A DNA stretch of 64,000 nt from positions 148,124 through 212,123 of the forward strand of contig NZ_AKFJ01000084.1 in assembly GCF_000272475.1 (NCBI RefSeq). The letters are read 5' to 3'. Positions within the stretch are counted from its first letter, which is position 1. Each line of letters begins with the position of its first letter. The DNA comes from Novosphingobium sp. Rr 2-17. Its GTDB lineage: Bacteria > Pseudomonadota > Alphaproteobacteria > Sphingomonadales > Sphingomonadaceae. A model generated the notes under the pieces. That model was not told where the DNA came from, searched no databases, and saw only the letters and a list, made by a program, of their open reading frames with translations. The translations under genes were made by a program, and so were the position numbers. This document shows, piece by piece, positions 43,222 to 52,706 of this stretch.

Positions 43222-44064
43222 GTGCTGCATTTGAACGAGCATTCTAACGGTCCGGCCCCATCGATCGCGGCGGTGCTATCGGCAAGTGATTGGGCCGAAA
43301 AGCTTAGTACTGAGACGGTCACGATCGGCGGCCTTCCGATAGTCCGGTTGACTCGCGACGAGATGCGGGGGCTGATGCTTTCCGACGTTGTCGAAGCACG
43401 GTCGGGCGCAATGATGCGGCCTCGGGTCATCACTTCGGCCAATGGCAGCATCGTTGCCACCTACCATTCCGATCCCGCCGTGCGGTCTTCCATCGATCGT
43501 ATGGACATGATCGACGCCGATGGAATGCCGCTTGTGCTGGCGAGCCGGATGTTCTGCAAGCGGCCGCTGCCCGAGCGGATCGCGACGACTGATTTCCTCT
43601 TGGATGCAGCCGCAGAAGCGACGCGTAGCGGCATACGCTTTTATCTGTTGGGTGCGCGGCCCGGGGTTGCGGCACGCGCGGCGGAGCATTTGCGTTATCG
43701 GTTTCCGGGGCTCCAGATCGTGGGAACCCGGCATGGCTTCTTCGAGCGGTCCGATCTCCCCAAGATCTGTGCTAAGGTGATCGAGTCGGGTGCGGACGTG
43801 CTGTGGCTCGGGCTGGGCGCGGGCCTGCAGGAAACCATTGCTCTGGAATGCCGTGACAGGTTGCCTGGGGTGGCCTGGGTCCGAACCTGCGGGGGCTTGT
43901 TCGATCATTACGGCGGCGGCGTTTCGCGCGCACCGGGGTGGATGCAGCGGTCAGGCATGGAGTGGGCTTATCGCGCCGCGCGCGAGCCACTTCGGCTGGG
44001 CTGGCGCTATCTTATTACCAATCCGCAGGCCGCCTGGCATCTTTTGACCAAAACCCACGACTAA
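43222..44064 (+). CDS. WecG/TagA/CpsF-family glycosyltransferase (GT26)
   Basis: The roughly 280-residue protein carries the GT26 signature: VITSANGSIVATYHSDPAVR, MIDADGMPLVLAS, IRFYLLGARPGVAARAAEHL, IVGTRHGFF, VLWLGLGAGLQE and WVRTCGGLFDHYGG. These enzymes add ManNAc, ManNAcA or a related sugar to an early lipid-linked intermediate. The start is uncertain. GTG 43222 opens the frame, but GACGAGG sits correctly for the in-frame TTG at 43231. The gene precedes the beta-propeller gene by 68 bp in the same direction, and they may be co-transcribed. Confidence 0.9.
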   Translation: MLHLNEHSNGPAPSIAAVLSASDWAEKLSTETVTIGGLPIVRLTRDEMRGLMLSDVVEARSGAMMRPRVITSANGSIVATYHSDPAVRSSIDRMDMIDADGMPLVLASRMFCKRPLPERIATTDFLLDAAAEATRSGIRFYLLGARPGVAARAAEHLRYRFPGLQIVGTRHGFFERSDLPKICAKVIESGADVLWLGLGAGLQETIALECRDRLPGVAWVRTCGGLFDHYGGGVSRAPGWMQRSGMEWAYRAAREPLRLGWRYLITNPQAAWHLLTKTHD

Positions 44065-44132
44065 GATCGCGCCATGCCTTTCCAAAACACCCCCCTCGGC
44101 AATTCCCCCCTAGGCCATCCAAGGAACGATCA

Positions 44133-46559
44133 GTGCCGCGTGACCGCAACCAGATCAGCTTCGATCAGTTCGTTCGACCCAAACGGCGGTGGCCGCTGAT
44201 GGTGGCAGGGGCAGGTGCCGTGTTGGCGATCGCGATCCTGGCGACGGGATCGATCGCGTATCTCAATCGCCACGCGCCCGAACCGCTGGACCTGACTGCG
44301 CCAGCCGCCTTGTCGCGAGCAGGCGGTCCCGTTGCCAATGAGACGTATCAGTGGTCGCCTGTCGCTATTGGCGGCGGCGGCTTCATCTCAGGGCTCTCGA
44401 TGGATCCCGCTGGAAAGACGTTCGTGGTTCGCGCGGACGTTTTTGGCGCCTACATCTGGGACGCGAAAGCCAATCGTTGGCACCAGTTGGCAACGGCTGC
44501 GACCATGCCGCAGGTCGATCGGGTGCAGGATGGCATTGCGACCGGCGCCTATGAAGTTGCCGTTGCACCCTCTCGGCCCGACCGAATCTACATGGCCATC
44601 GCGGGTAAGGTCTACCGCACCGACAATCGCGGAGCGAACTGGGTTCTGGCGAGCGCTGGCAATCCTTTCCCGCTGGTATGGGACGCCAACAGCAGTTTTC
44701 GGTTTTACGGACCGCATCTGTCCGTGGACCCGGTCAATCCCGATGTGGTTCTACTGGGAACTCCGGCAAACGGAGCATGGCGATCGAGCAATGCGGGTGC
44801 ATCTTGGTCACGAGTCGCAAGTCTGCCGGCGAATGTCGATATGAGCCCTGACGCAGGGGTGCAGGGGCCAGGCACGCAGATCTGGTTCGAAACGGTCGGT
44901 AAGAACGTTACCGGTCGCGTTTTCGCTTTCGTGTCCGGCAGAGGAATGTACGTGTCGGCTGATCGCGGCGCTAGCTTCGTACAACTGGCGTCGAAAGGCG
45001 ATGCGCCCAGCACCATAAGGCGCGGCGGGTTCGATCGCCACGGCGCTTTCTTCGCCGTCGACGAGAAGTCCAAGGCGATCTGGGTATATCGTGACGGGGG
45101 ATGGCACAATCTCTCGCAAGAGAAGGGGCTGCGAGAGGGGGTCTATGCTGCCGTTGCCTTGGATCCGCACCGCGATCGCGTCGTGGTCACTGAGGAAGGC
45201 GGCAAAGGTTACGTATCTGAAGATAGCGGCAATACCTGGGCTAGTATCACATTCTCAGCCAAGGTTGGGGATGGTGATCCGCCATGGCTCAAGGTGGCCG
45301 ACGTCCCTTATTTTTCCACTGGCGACATGATGTTCGATCCGGTCAATCCTGATCGGCTATGGGTGGCGCACGGCGTTGGCGTTTTCTATGCGGACTTGAA
45401 GCCCGGCGAAACTGCTTTGTCGTGGGTCAGCCAGGCGCGCGGTATCGAGGAACTCGTCGCCAACGACATTACCCAGACGCCCGGACATGCACCTTTGTTC
45501 TCTGCGTGGGACTTCGGAATCCATATCAAGCATGACTTGTCCGCCTATTCGACCCGCTTCAGTCCCGATCGCGGCTTCATTGCCGTGCAGCAGGTTGACT
45601 GGAGCCCGGCGGACCCGAATTTCCTCGTCACCAACGCCAGCGACACCCGCACCGGGTGCTGTTCGGAAGACGGCAATTCGGTGATGGCCGGGTACAGCAC
45701 GGATGGGGGCAATTCATGGACCAAGTTCGCAACGCTTCCGGTTCCACCAGGGACCAAGCAGGACGACCCTTGGCGCATGTCGTTCGGGACGATCGCGGTC
45801 GCGTCCGACAATCCGGATAATATCGTCTGGGAACCGGCCTTTAACCGTACACCCTTCTACACCACCGATCGCGGAAAAACCTGGCATCCGGTCGAACTGG
45901 CAGGGGCGGTGGGCGATAAGCCGGGCTCGTTCCTGTACAACTGGTATCAGCGCAAAACTTTGGCGGCGGACAAGGCGCGTCCCGGCACGTTCTATTTGGT
46001 GCATAGCGGCGATTCGCCCAACGAGGGGCTGGTCGGCTTATGGCGCACGACCGATGGCGGCGCCCACTGGGACCACGTGTATCCGACCGAGATCGCGCCA
46101 GACACCAAGTTCGCCTCCAAGCTGCGTTCCGTGCCCGGCCACGCAGGCCATCTCTTCTTTACCTCCGCCTTTGCCCATTCCGGCGATACCGGCCTGCGTC
46201 GCAGTACCGACGGCGGAGAACATTGGAGCGTGGTGCCCAACGTCACCCGCGTGGATGACGTGGCTTTCGGGAAGGCCGCGCCAGGCGCCAGCTATCCCGC
46301 GATCTACATTTCCGGGCAGGTCTTGGGCGAATACGGCATCTGGCGTTCGATAGACAACGCGCGCAGTTGGCAGCGCTTGGTCGATTTCCCTGCCGGCTCG
46401 TTGGATATGGTTACAGTGCTGGGTGCCGACCCGGCCGTGTTCGGACGCGTCTATGCGGGCTATAAGGGGTCAGGATTCGTCTGGGGTGAGCCTGCGGCTT
46501 GCAAGCCGGGACCGATCAAGGCCTTTGCGCCCACGCAATGCAGCAAGGTAGGTTCCTGA
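44133..46559 (+). CDS. Membrane-anchored GH74-like BNR/WD beta-propeller protein
   Basis: The 808-residue protein has a short cytoplasmic Arg/Lys-rich N-terminus, one transmembrane helix (about 22-44) and a large periplasmic part rich in sialidase-type Asp-box repeats such as YRTDNRGANW, SADRGASF, STDGGNSW and TTDGGAHW. The opening WSPVAIGGGGFISGLSMDP and FVVRADVFGAYIWD closely follow the start of GH74 xyloglucanases. The Asp near 101 and another near 460 (SAWDFGIHIKHD) are candidates for the two catalytic acids. GTG 44133 is chosen from AAGGA seven bases upstream. Within the glycan cluster it may trim or bind nascent polysaccharide; catalysis is unproven. Confidence 0.75.
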   Translation: MPRDRNQISFDQFVRPKRRWPLMVAGAGAVLAIAILATGSIAYLNRHAPEPLDLTAPAALSRAGGPVANETYQWSPVAIGGGGFISGLSMDPAGKTFVVRADVFGAYIWDAKANRWHQLATAATMPQVDRVQDGIATGAYEVAVAPSRPDRIYMAIAGKVYRTDNRGANWVLASAGNPFPLVWDANSSFRFYGPHLSVDPVNPDVVLLGTPANGAWRSSNAGASWSRVASLPANVDMSPDAGVQGPGTQIWFETVGKNVTGRVFAFVSGRGMYVSADRGASFVQLASKGDAPSTIRRGGFDRHGAFFAVDEKSKAIWVYRDGGWHNLSQEKGLREGVYAAVALDPHRDRVVVTEEGGKGYVSEDSGNTWASITFSAKVGDGDPPWLKVADVPYFSTGDMMFDPVNPDRLWVAHGVGVFYADLKPGETALSWVSQARGIEELVANDITQTPGHAPLFSAWDFGIHIKHDLSAYSTRFSPDRGFIAVQQVDWSPADPNFLVTNASDTRTGCCSEDGNSVMAGYSTDGGNSWTKFATLPVPPGTKQDDPWRMSFGTIAVASDNPDNIVWEPAFNRTPFYTTDRGKTWHPVELAGAVGDKPGSFLYNWYQRKTLAADKARPGTFYLVHSGDSPNEGLVGLWRTTDGGAHWDHVYPTEIAPDTKFASKLRSVPGHAGHLFFTSAFAHSGDTGLRRSTDGGEHWSVVPNVTRVDDVAFGKAAPGASYPAIYISGQVLGEYGIWRSIDNARSWQRLVDFPAGSLDMVTVLGADPAVFGRVYAGYKGSGFVWGEPAACKPGPIKAFAPTQCSKVGS

Positions 46560-46562
46560 CGG

Positions 46563-47705
46563 TTAGGACGGGCCGGGCTGCCGATCATCTACGAGTACGG
46601 CGGCTGGCTCGCTGCCAGAAGGTCGGGTGCGGCGCTCACAAAAGCGGATCAGCGGGGCTTCGATAAGATAGTGAACGATAACGCCCGCCGCCGTCGCGAG
46701 CATGACACTGGTGAACAGGAAGGCCAGTCGCTCAGTCTGCGTATCAAGTTGCAGATGAGCGATTCGGGCCATAGCCAGCAGGACCAGCACTACGGCATTG
46801 TGGACTAGATAGATCGAGAACGAGGCATTGCCGAGGACAAGACCGAACTGACCTAGCCGGCCCGGGGCTGGTCTGGCAGAAACCGCAAGGATCAGTATCG
46901 CTGCTGCCATCGTGCTCCAGATCAAACAGATTGCCAGCCCCTGGGCCATGGGAAAGGCGAGGATGGCGAGGCCTGCCAATGCCATCGCTGCAACCATCCA
47001 CACCGCGCTGATGCGTGAAGCGAACTTGGTCTTGTCACCCCGGAGATACGCCCACGCTACGGCAGCTCCGGCTGCGAACTGAAAATTCGCTCCGTAATCA
47101 CTGCCCATGAACGTCTTGAGCGCGTCAAAACCGACGTGACCGAGAAACGGAGTCGCCAAGCCCAAGTCGAAGGCAAGCAGATAAAAGGCGGTGCTTAAGG
47201 CCAAAGCCAAGCCCAGCGGCCAGAAGCGCTTGCACGGTCCGAGTAGGGCCCAAGCGAAGAGAAGGTAGAACAGCATCTCGTTGCGAAGCGACCAGACGAC
47301 ATTCGGCTTGGGCTCGCCCGCAGGCCAAAGGAATAGTGTCCGCATGATCGCTTCCGGTTCCAGCGTCCCGGTGCCAAGCCAACTCAGCGCGTTATACCCC
47401 AGGGTGCAAAGCCAGAGGAATGGAATAATCCGAACCAGCCGCCGACGCGCGAACTCCCGCCGGGGATGTCGGGGTGAAAAACTGCTGTCCAGGGATGAGA
47501 CAACAATGATGAAGCCGCTGATAGAGAAAAATGCCGCAACTGCGAAGACGGAGGGCAGGTGCAGGTCAGGCAGCGCCATTTTGGAGTAATATTCTGGTTT
47601 GCCGAGAATGCCGTTGCAATGACTAATGACAACCAGCAATGCGCAAAGCCCACGCAAATACTGTACGCCATCCAGTCTATTGGCGTTAACTTTTGGTGCC
47701 ACCAT
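46563..47705 (-). CDS. Acyltransferase family 3 (ExoZ/OafA-like), membrane domain only
   Basis: The 380-residue polytopic protein has the acyltransferase-3 motifs LDGVQYLRGLCALLVVISHC, FFSISGFIIVVSS with the following FARRRLVRIIPFLWL, and VVWSLRNEMLFYLLFAW. No SGNH domain follows, so it resembles ExoZ or NodX-type acetyltransferases that decorate exopolysaccharide. It is convergent with the propeller gene (3 bp apart) and divergent from the export operon that starts at 47889. It is the second acyltransferase in the window, consistent with a polymer acylated at two positions or with two polymers. Confidence 0.9.
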   Translation of the reverse strand: MVAPKVNANRLDGVQYLRGLCALLVVISHCNGILGKPEYYSKMALPDLHLPSVFAVAAFFSISGFIIVVSSLDSSFSPRHPRREFARRRLVRIIPFLWLCTLGYNALSWLGTGTLEPEAIMRTLFLWPAGEPKPNVVWSLRNEMLFYLLFAWALLGPCKRFWPLGLALALSTAFYLLAFDLGLATPFLGHVGFDALKTFMGSDYGANFQFAAGAAVAWAYLRGDKTKFASRISAVWMVAAMALAGLAILAFPMAQGLAICLIWSTMAAAILILAVSARPAPGRLGQFGLVLGNASFSIYLVHNAVVLVLLAMARIAHLQLDTQTERLAFLFTSVMLATAAGVIVHYLIEAPLIRFCERRTRPSGSEPAAVLVDDRQPGPS

Positions 47706-47888
47706 TAAGAAAATCCGGATTAACTGCGGAGAAAATGACTAAAAATAACAAAAGCAGGTCTTTTCGCTGATCGTAATATGGAAAAATAAGCGATGACTTG
47801 AGCGGCTCCGCTGGAGAGGGGCTTGATCCTCTTCCAAAAACTGATTACCGGCGTGTAAGGCGAACTTCAATGAAAAGGCGTTGCTTTC
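47706..47888 (+). promoter_or_regulatory. AT-rich leader upstream of export operon 1
   Basis: The first 85 bp are markedly AT-rich for this genome and probably hold the divergent promoters. They are followed by AGCGG/CCGCT (47801-47812) and AGAGG/CCTCT (47815-47832) inverted repeats in the presumed 5' leader. AAAAGGCG about nine bases before GTG 47889 is the likely ribosome-binding site. Confidence 0.4.
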
Positions 47889-48464
47889 GTGGGGATCGGT
47901 AAATTTCTGGTTGTTCTGATGGCGGGGGCACTCGCTGGTTGCGCAGGCTCTGGCGGCCTAAAGGTTTCATCCGGCGAGCGGTATGACATCACAGCCAATG
48001 TGAACGAAACTTACCTATTGGGCTCCGGCGACAAGGTAAGGGTGACTGTCTACGGTGAGCCCAATCTTACCGGAGAGTTCGCGGTTGCTGCTGACGGAAC
48101 TTTGTCGTTGCCCTTGGTTGGCGATGTACCTGCCGCCGGAAAGACCACGCGGCTGGTTGCGGACGAATTTGCCAAAAAGCTGTCGGACGGCTTTTTGGCA
48201 AACCCGAATGTCGCCATGGAAGTTAGTGCGTATCGGCCTTTCTTCATCCTGGGTGAAGTCAATACTCCGGGCCAATACCCTTACGTCAATGGCATGACGG
48301 CAATGAATGCGATCGCAACGGCAGGAGGCTACACGCCTCGGGCGACGCGCAAAGTGATCTTCATTCGCAAGTTCGGCGAAGCGGCGGAAACCGAGTACGA
48401 TCTAAAGTCCACGTTACGGATCATGCCTGGCGACACGATCAGGCTGGGTGAGCGGTATTTCTGA
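47889..48464 (+). CDS. Wza-type polysaccharide export lipoprotein 1
   Basis: The 191-residue protein has a lipoprotein signal with lipobox LAGC (Cys18), then the Poly_export domain (YLLGSGDKVRVTVYGEPNLT, ADGTLSLPLVGDV) and one SLBB segment (FFILGEVNTPGQYPYVNG). It forms or gates the outer-membrane exit channel for exopolysaccharide. It is much shorter than E. coli Wza (about 380 residues), as is common for alphaproteobacterial versions that work with a separate beta-barrel. The next gene begins within its last codons. It starts a three-gene export operon with the porin at 48448 and Wzc at 49994. Confidence 0.9.
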   Translation: MGIGKFLVVLMAGALAGCAGSGGLKVSSGERYDITANVNETYLLGSGDKVRVTVYGEPNLTGEFAVAADGTLSLPLVGDVPAAGKTTRLVADEFAKKLSDGFLANPNVAMEVSAYRPFFILGEVNTPGQYPYVNGMTAMNAIATAGGYTPRATRKVIFIRKFGEAAETEYDLKSTLRIMPGDTIRLGERYF

Positions 48465-49926
48465 GCCGTTGCAGTTGCGGATACAGAGTTTGCGAGGGTC
48501 ATTCATCTCATCCTCAGGCGGGCAGTGCGTAACGGCGCGGGCAGGGCGATTCATTGGTGCGGTTTTTTACCGAACGAGCCGCCTCCGGCCATCTCGGGTG
48601 ACGGTTTTGCAATATCCTGCGAGAGGTCTGTATATCTCCGCCCGGTTGGCGGCGTGTGTCCTGGGGCCAATCCTGTGCGCCGGCGCAGCGCACGCACAAG
48701 TCGCCTCGACGATCGTAGATCCCTTCGTTCCTGTTGATTTCGATCGAGGCCGTAATGTCGGCGTGGCAGAACAAGGCGATCCCAATTTCCAGGCTCTGGG
48801 CGTGCGGTTCGGCACGTTCACTGCCTACCCGTCGATAGCAGTTTCCTCAGGTGTGACCAACAACGTCTATCTCAACAACATCGATAAGGTCTCAGACGCG
48901 GTATTCACGCTCCAGCCCGGCATTCGCCTGCGCTCGGGATGGTCTCAGAACAGCATTGACATCGCGGCCAGCGCCAACGTGGTGCGTTACGCGCACGAGA
49001 CCTTGCGTAATCGCCAAGAATACAGCGTAACCGCCATCGGCTTACTCGATATTTCAAGCAACATTCAAGCGCGTGCCCGCATCCAGTATGATCGGCTGGC
49101 AGAATCACCTTACGCGAACGACCTAGCCGCCAACGTTTCTGTGCTTTCGCAATATGCGCGACTCGTTCCCAACCTTGCCTTCATTTACACACGCGGACAT
49201 ACCCGCCTTACGGCAAGTGCTGAGCAATACACGTTTCGCTTCAACACGATCCGGTTTGCGGATGGCACGTCGCGTGACCAGTCGGAGCGCGACAAGACCA
49301 TCAATCGTCTGGCCATTCAAGGTGACTACGCCTTCACGCCCAGCTTGGCCGTTTATGCCCAAGCAAATGCAGATCAAACCAATTACAAAACGCTGAGATC
49401 GAGCGGTGCGGCAAATCGTGATGGCGACGCTGTCAGGTTCATCACGGGAGTTTCCTTGGATTTGGCCGGATTGCTGCGCGGAAGGGTCGGGGTCGGCTAC
49501 GTTCGGCGTACCTACGATTCGGACCTCTACAAGACGGCTCAAGGCTTATCGCTCGAATCCGATCTCGCCTTTTTTGTAACTCCGCTTACGACGGTCACGC
49601 TAGCCGGGCAAAGCTCAATCCAGGATGCCAACATCGGCAACAGCGGTGCCTATCGGGACAACCGTCTTTCGTTGACCGCGGACCATTCGCTACTGCGTAA
49701 CTTGCTGATAACAGCCAAAGCTTTGTGGTCGCAGCGAAAGATCCTGGAAAATGCATCGAGCAACCAGACGGTCACGCAGTTTACGTTGAATGCGAAATAT
49801 CAGACAAATCGCTTCACGAGCATTGGCCTTGGCTTAGGCTATGGGAAGGGCCGCTCCACTGGTACGTCTGCGGGCGTCCCTTTCGACGAGCTTCAGGGGC
49901 AAGTCACCTTGCAGGTAAGGCTGTGA
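48448..49926 (+). CDS. Outer-membrane beta-barrel exopolysaccharide porin (BBP2-like)
   Basis: The frame of 492 codons holds an exported beta-barrel. A signal-like segment (ARLAACVLGPILCAGAAHAQ) is followed by IVDPFVPVDFDRGRNVGVAE and many alternating strands (SNIQARARIQYDRLAESPYA, FTPSLAVYAQANADQTNYKT), ending in QVTLQVRL. This matches outer-membrane proteins of the beta_barrel_2 type found beside Wza in alphaproteobacterial EPS clusters. The signal peptide lies about 65 residues from the GTG at 48448, so the true start is probably later, for example GTG 48598; no strong ribosome site decides it. It lies between Wza1 and Wzc1, which implies a joint export complex. Confidence 0.75.
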   Translation: MSGISEPLQLRIQSLRGSFISSSGGQCVTARAGRFIGAVFYRTSRLRPSRVTVLQYPARGLYISARLAACVLGPILCAGAAHAQVASTIVDPFVPVDFDRGRNVGVAEQGDPNFQALGVRFGTFTAYPSIAVSSGVTNNVYLNNIDKVSDAVFTLQPGIRLRSGWSQNSIDIAASANVVRYAHETLRNRQEYSVTAIGLLDISSNIQARARIQYDRLAESPYANDLAANVSVLSQYARLVPNLAFIYTRGHTRLTASAEQYTFRFNTIRFADGTSRDQSERDKTINRLAIQGDYAFTPSLAVYAQANADQTNYKTLRSSGAANRDGDAVRFITGVSLDLAGLLRGRVGVGYVRRTYDSDLYKTAQGLSLESDLAFFVTPLTTVTLAGQSSIQDANIGNSGAYRDNRLSLTADHSLLRNLLITAKALWSQRKILENASSNQTVTQFTLNAKYQTNRFTSIGLGLGYGKGRSTGTSAGVPFDELQGQVTLQVRL

Positions 49927-49993
49927 TAGTGATGAATACAAATATGATTGATCTGCGTGAGGCCGATCGGGCAGGGCAAGGGACTACGCAACC

Positions 49994-52129
49994 ATGAAAG
50001 TCATGAAAGAAGCTGCAAACTACGAGGCTCGGTTGGCCGATGTCATCCGCTCCGCTCGGGACGTGGTGAAGCGTCGGTTTTTGATGCTTATCTTGGTGGC
50101 CGGTATCGTCACGGCGATAGGGATTGCGGCTACTTTGTCGACGACGCCGGTCTACGAAGGCGTCACTCGCCTTCAGATTGACCCATCGCGCAATCCGTTG
50201 TCCCGTAGCGCTTCTGAAGCCCAGGCGCAGCTTGCCAGCGAGGCGATCGAGACTGAGGTTTCAGTCATCAATTCGCTGGATTTGGCCCGCACGGTCGTAA
50301 CCCGGCTGGGCCTCTTGAACGACCCGGAATATGCCGAAAACGTAGAAGCGCGTGAGAAGAAGGGGCCGGTCAGCGCATCGGAAAAGATGGATATAGTCGC
50401 GGGAGCGGTATTGGCCGATCTCTCGGTCAGCCGTGAAAAGCTGACGTATATCATCGGGATACGCTACCGTTCGAAAACTCCGGCAAAAGCTGCGAAGATA
50501 GCCAACGCTTTTGCTACCGCATATCTCGATACGCGCGTCGGCAATAATATCGGCACCGCAGCTCGGCAGTTCGCCTTCTTCGAGAAGCGTCTTGACGAAT
50601 TGGCACTGGAAGCGCGCGCTGCTGACCAGAAAGTTGCCGATTATCAGTCGCGTTACGGCATCGTCAAAGGTGGTGCGAATTCGCAGACGACCATTGTCGA
50701 CCAACAAGTCGGTCCGTTGGCGGTCCAACTCACCCAAGCGCAGGCGCAAGCCGAAGCGGCCAAGGCGCAGCTTTCCATGGCGCAAAACCAGACTCGGGCC
50801 GGTCGGCTTGATGCGGTGGCGGATGTTCTGGATTCGGGAACGATTATCGAACTGCGCCGTCAGCGCGCGGAAATCACGCGAGACTTGGGCCTCATCGAGA
50901 ATCGTTATGGCCCCCGTCACCCGGAAACGACCCGTGTGCGCGACCAGCTTGGGCAGATTGATGCCCAGATCAAGGAAGAGGCGAATCGTGTTATTCGTTC
51001 GCTGCAAGCCAAAGCGTCTGCGGGCAATCAGCAAGTTGTCGCGCTTCAAAGAGAGATGAATCGCCTTGAAGGCGAGCAGGCTCAGGATGCCCGGGCGCGC
51101 GTGACTGCCGACAGTCTCCAGCGTGAGGCGGACTCCAAGCACACCGCTTACGATAAGATGGCGGACATGGCGCTCGAAACTCGCCAGGCGTCGCAGAACT
51201 CGATCGCCCAGGCGACAATCGTCGATGCCGCCGACACGCCGTTGCGTCCTTCCTGGCCGAACAAGCCGTTGCTGTTCCTGTTGTCGCTGCTGGTCGGCGT
51301 CGGCGCTGGCATTGCGGTGATTACCGCTCAGGAGCTTATGGTCGCCGGGCTTCGTACCATCGACGATATCGAGGGTACGCTAGGCATCCCGCTCATCGGT
51401 GCTGTCCCTGCGGTAAAGAAGGTTGCGCGTCCTGCCGACCTGCTACTGGAAAAGCCCACGTCGCAGTTCGCCGAGGCGCTCCGCAACGTGCGTGCCTCGA
51501 TCATGGGTGTGAAATCCGGCGTCGAGCGGCCCAGGGTTATTGCGCTGACATCAGCCATGCCGGCGGAAGGCAAGACGACGACCGCTTTGGCGCTGGCGCG
51601 GACAATGGCATTGAACGGCAACAAGACCATGTTGCTGGACGTGGATATCCGGCGTGCGCAGCTACGGCAGATTTCGTCGAATTCCGGGAACATTCCTGGG
51701 ACCGTCGAGCTGCTTCGCGGAGAGGCCAAGCTTTCCGAAGTGCTGCAGCCGACCGGGCTCGAGGGGTTGGATCAGATCGTCGTTCGCGAACCGTATTTCA
51801 GTTCAGAAAATCTGTTCGGCGACCAAACGATTCACAACGTGCTCAACGAACTTTCAATGTCGTACGATACCATCATCCTAGACTTGCCGCCGCTACTGGG
51901 CCTTGCCGATGGCCGCTTCTTGGCGGCTCTGTCAGATGCTGTAGTCTTGATCGTGAAGTGGGATGAGACGCCCGAGCACGCGGTGGAAGCGGCGGTCAAC
52001 GCGTTGAAGAGCGACAATTCGAACTTGATCGGCGCTGTATTCACCATGGTGGAGGCAGGGGCTCGTACCGTTGGCAGCTATTATTACGATGCCAAGTATT
52101 CGCACTACTACACGCCGAAGGAAGCCTAA
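49994..52129 (+). CDS. Wzc/GumC-type chain-length regulator with BY-kinase domain 1
   Basis: The 711-residue protein is a polysaccharide co-polymerase fused to a bacterial tyrosine kinase. The Wzz-type N-terminus has TM1 at about 28-48, a long coiled-coil periplasmic region, and TM2 near 418-440 (PLLFLLSLLVGVGAG). The cytoplasmic kinase has Walker A PAEGKTTT near 521, A' MLLDVDIRRAQ near 546 and Walker B IILDLPP near 625. A Tyr cluster (SYYYDAKYSHYY) closes the C-terminus for autophosphorylation. ATG 49994 follows AAGGGA. It completes export operon 1 and would control polymer length with the Wza/porin pair. A hairpin follows its stop. Confidence 0.93.
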   Translation: MKVMKEAANYEARLADVIRSARDVVKRRFLMLILVAGIVTAIGIAATLSTTPVYEGVTRLQIDPSRNPLSRSASEAQAQLASEAIETEVSVINSLDLARTVVTRLGLLNDPEYAENVEAREKKGPVSASEKMDIVAGAVLADLSVSREKLTYIIGIRYRSKTPAKAAKIANAFATAYLDTRVGNNIGTAARQFAFFEKRLDELALEARAADQKVADYQSRYGIVKGGANSQTTIVDQQVGPLAVQLTQAQAQAEAAKAQLSMAQNQTRAGRLDAVADVLDSGTIIELRRQRAEITRDLGLIENRYGPRHPETTRVRDQLGQIDAQIKEEANRVIRSLQAKASAGNQQVVALQREMNRLEGEQAQDARARVTADSLQREADSKHTAYDKMADMALETRQASQNSIAQATIVDAADTPLRPSWPNKPLLFLLSLLVGVGAGIAVITAQELMVAGLRTIDDIEGTLGIPLIGAVPAVKKVARPADLLLEKPTSQFAEALRNVRASIMGVKSGVERPRVIALTSAMPAEGKTTTALALARTMALNGNKTMLLDVDIRRAQLRQISSNSGNIPGTVELLRGEAKLSEVLQPTGLEGLDQIVVREPYFSSENLFGDQTIHNVLNELSMSYDTIILDLPPLLGLADGRFLAALSDAVVLIVKWDETPEHAVEAAVNALKSDNSNLIGAVFTMVEAGARTVGSYYYDAKYSHYYTPKEA

Positions 52130-52135
52130 GGCTAG

Positions 52136-52164
52136 ATACCCGGCCTTATTACGGGGCCGGGTAT
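52136..52164. terminator. Bidirectional terminator-like hairpin between convergent Wzc1 and PssE-like genes
   Basis: ATACCCGGCC (52136-52145) and GGCCGGGTAT (52155-52164) form a perfect 10-bp stem with a 9-nt loop. It sits between two convergent stop codons. The T-runs are weak. Confidence 0.7.
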
Positions 52165-52184
52165 AAGTATGTGCTGGCTTAATT

Positions 52185-52706
52185 CTATCCCAACATCGAC
52201 TTCAGTTTACGCCTGAAACCAGGGGAAGCGGTTTCGTTAATGTAGCGAGCCAAACGTTCGGTGAATTCCGATGGCGCTTCTGAAGACAATCGTGGAGCGG
52301 CGGTCAACTCGTCGCTTCGTTCCAGCAATTCTCGAACGTGATCCTCGTCCTGCGCCGCATAGACCCCGGGATAGTGACGAAATTGGCCCAGCGTCGCCAG
52401 TTGATGCCCATTGCGATGCTCTTTGCGTTTGTGGTCACGTGCCAGGATGATGATCGGCTTGCGCAGTTCCAGCGCGTTGATAAGCGAACCCATGCCTGCA
52501 TGGCTGACCATGACCGAGCATTGTAACTGCATTTCGTAGAACTTGTCGTGCTCCAGAAACGGAAAGCACTGCATGGCGCGAGGGATATATTTCGATGGAC
52601 CGATTTGGGCAATGACGTCGGTACGACCCTTGTCCTGCGCCCAACCATCGACGGCCTTTATGAGGCGGTCGAACGGCAATTGTGTCCCGACAGAGACGAG
52701 GATCAT
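52185..52706 (-). CDS. PssE-like glycosyltransferase catalytic subunit (Alg13/GT28 C-terminal type)
   Basis: The 173-residue protein is the donor-binding half of a split GT28 enzyme. It has MILVSVGTQLPFDRLIKAVD at the N-terminus, VMVSHAGMGSLINALELRKP in the centre, and PIIILARDHKRKEHRNGHQ; this is the Alg13/PssE pattern. ATG 52706 is chosen because it overlaps the PssD-like stop as ATGA and starts at the conserved strand; the longer frame is a shadow. With the adjacent Alg14/PssD-like protein it should form a membrane-bound complex. In rhizobia the pair transfers glucuronic acid early in the repeat unit, and the same step is possible here. Confidence 0.85.
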   Translation of the reverse strand: MILVSVGTQLPFDRLIKAVDGWAQDKGRTDVIAQIGPSKYIPRAMQCFPFLEHDKFYEMQLQCSVMVSHAGMGSLINALELRKPIIILARDHKRKEHRNGHQLATLGQFRHYPGVYAAQDEDHVRELLERSDELTAAPRLSSEAPSEFTERLARYINETASPGFRRKLKSMLG

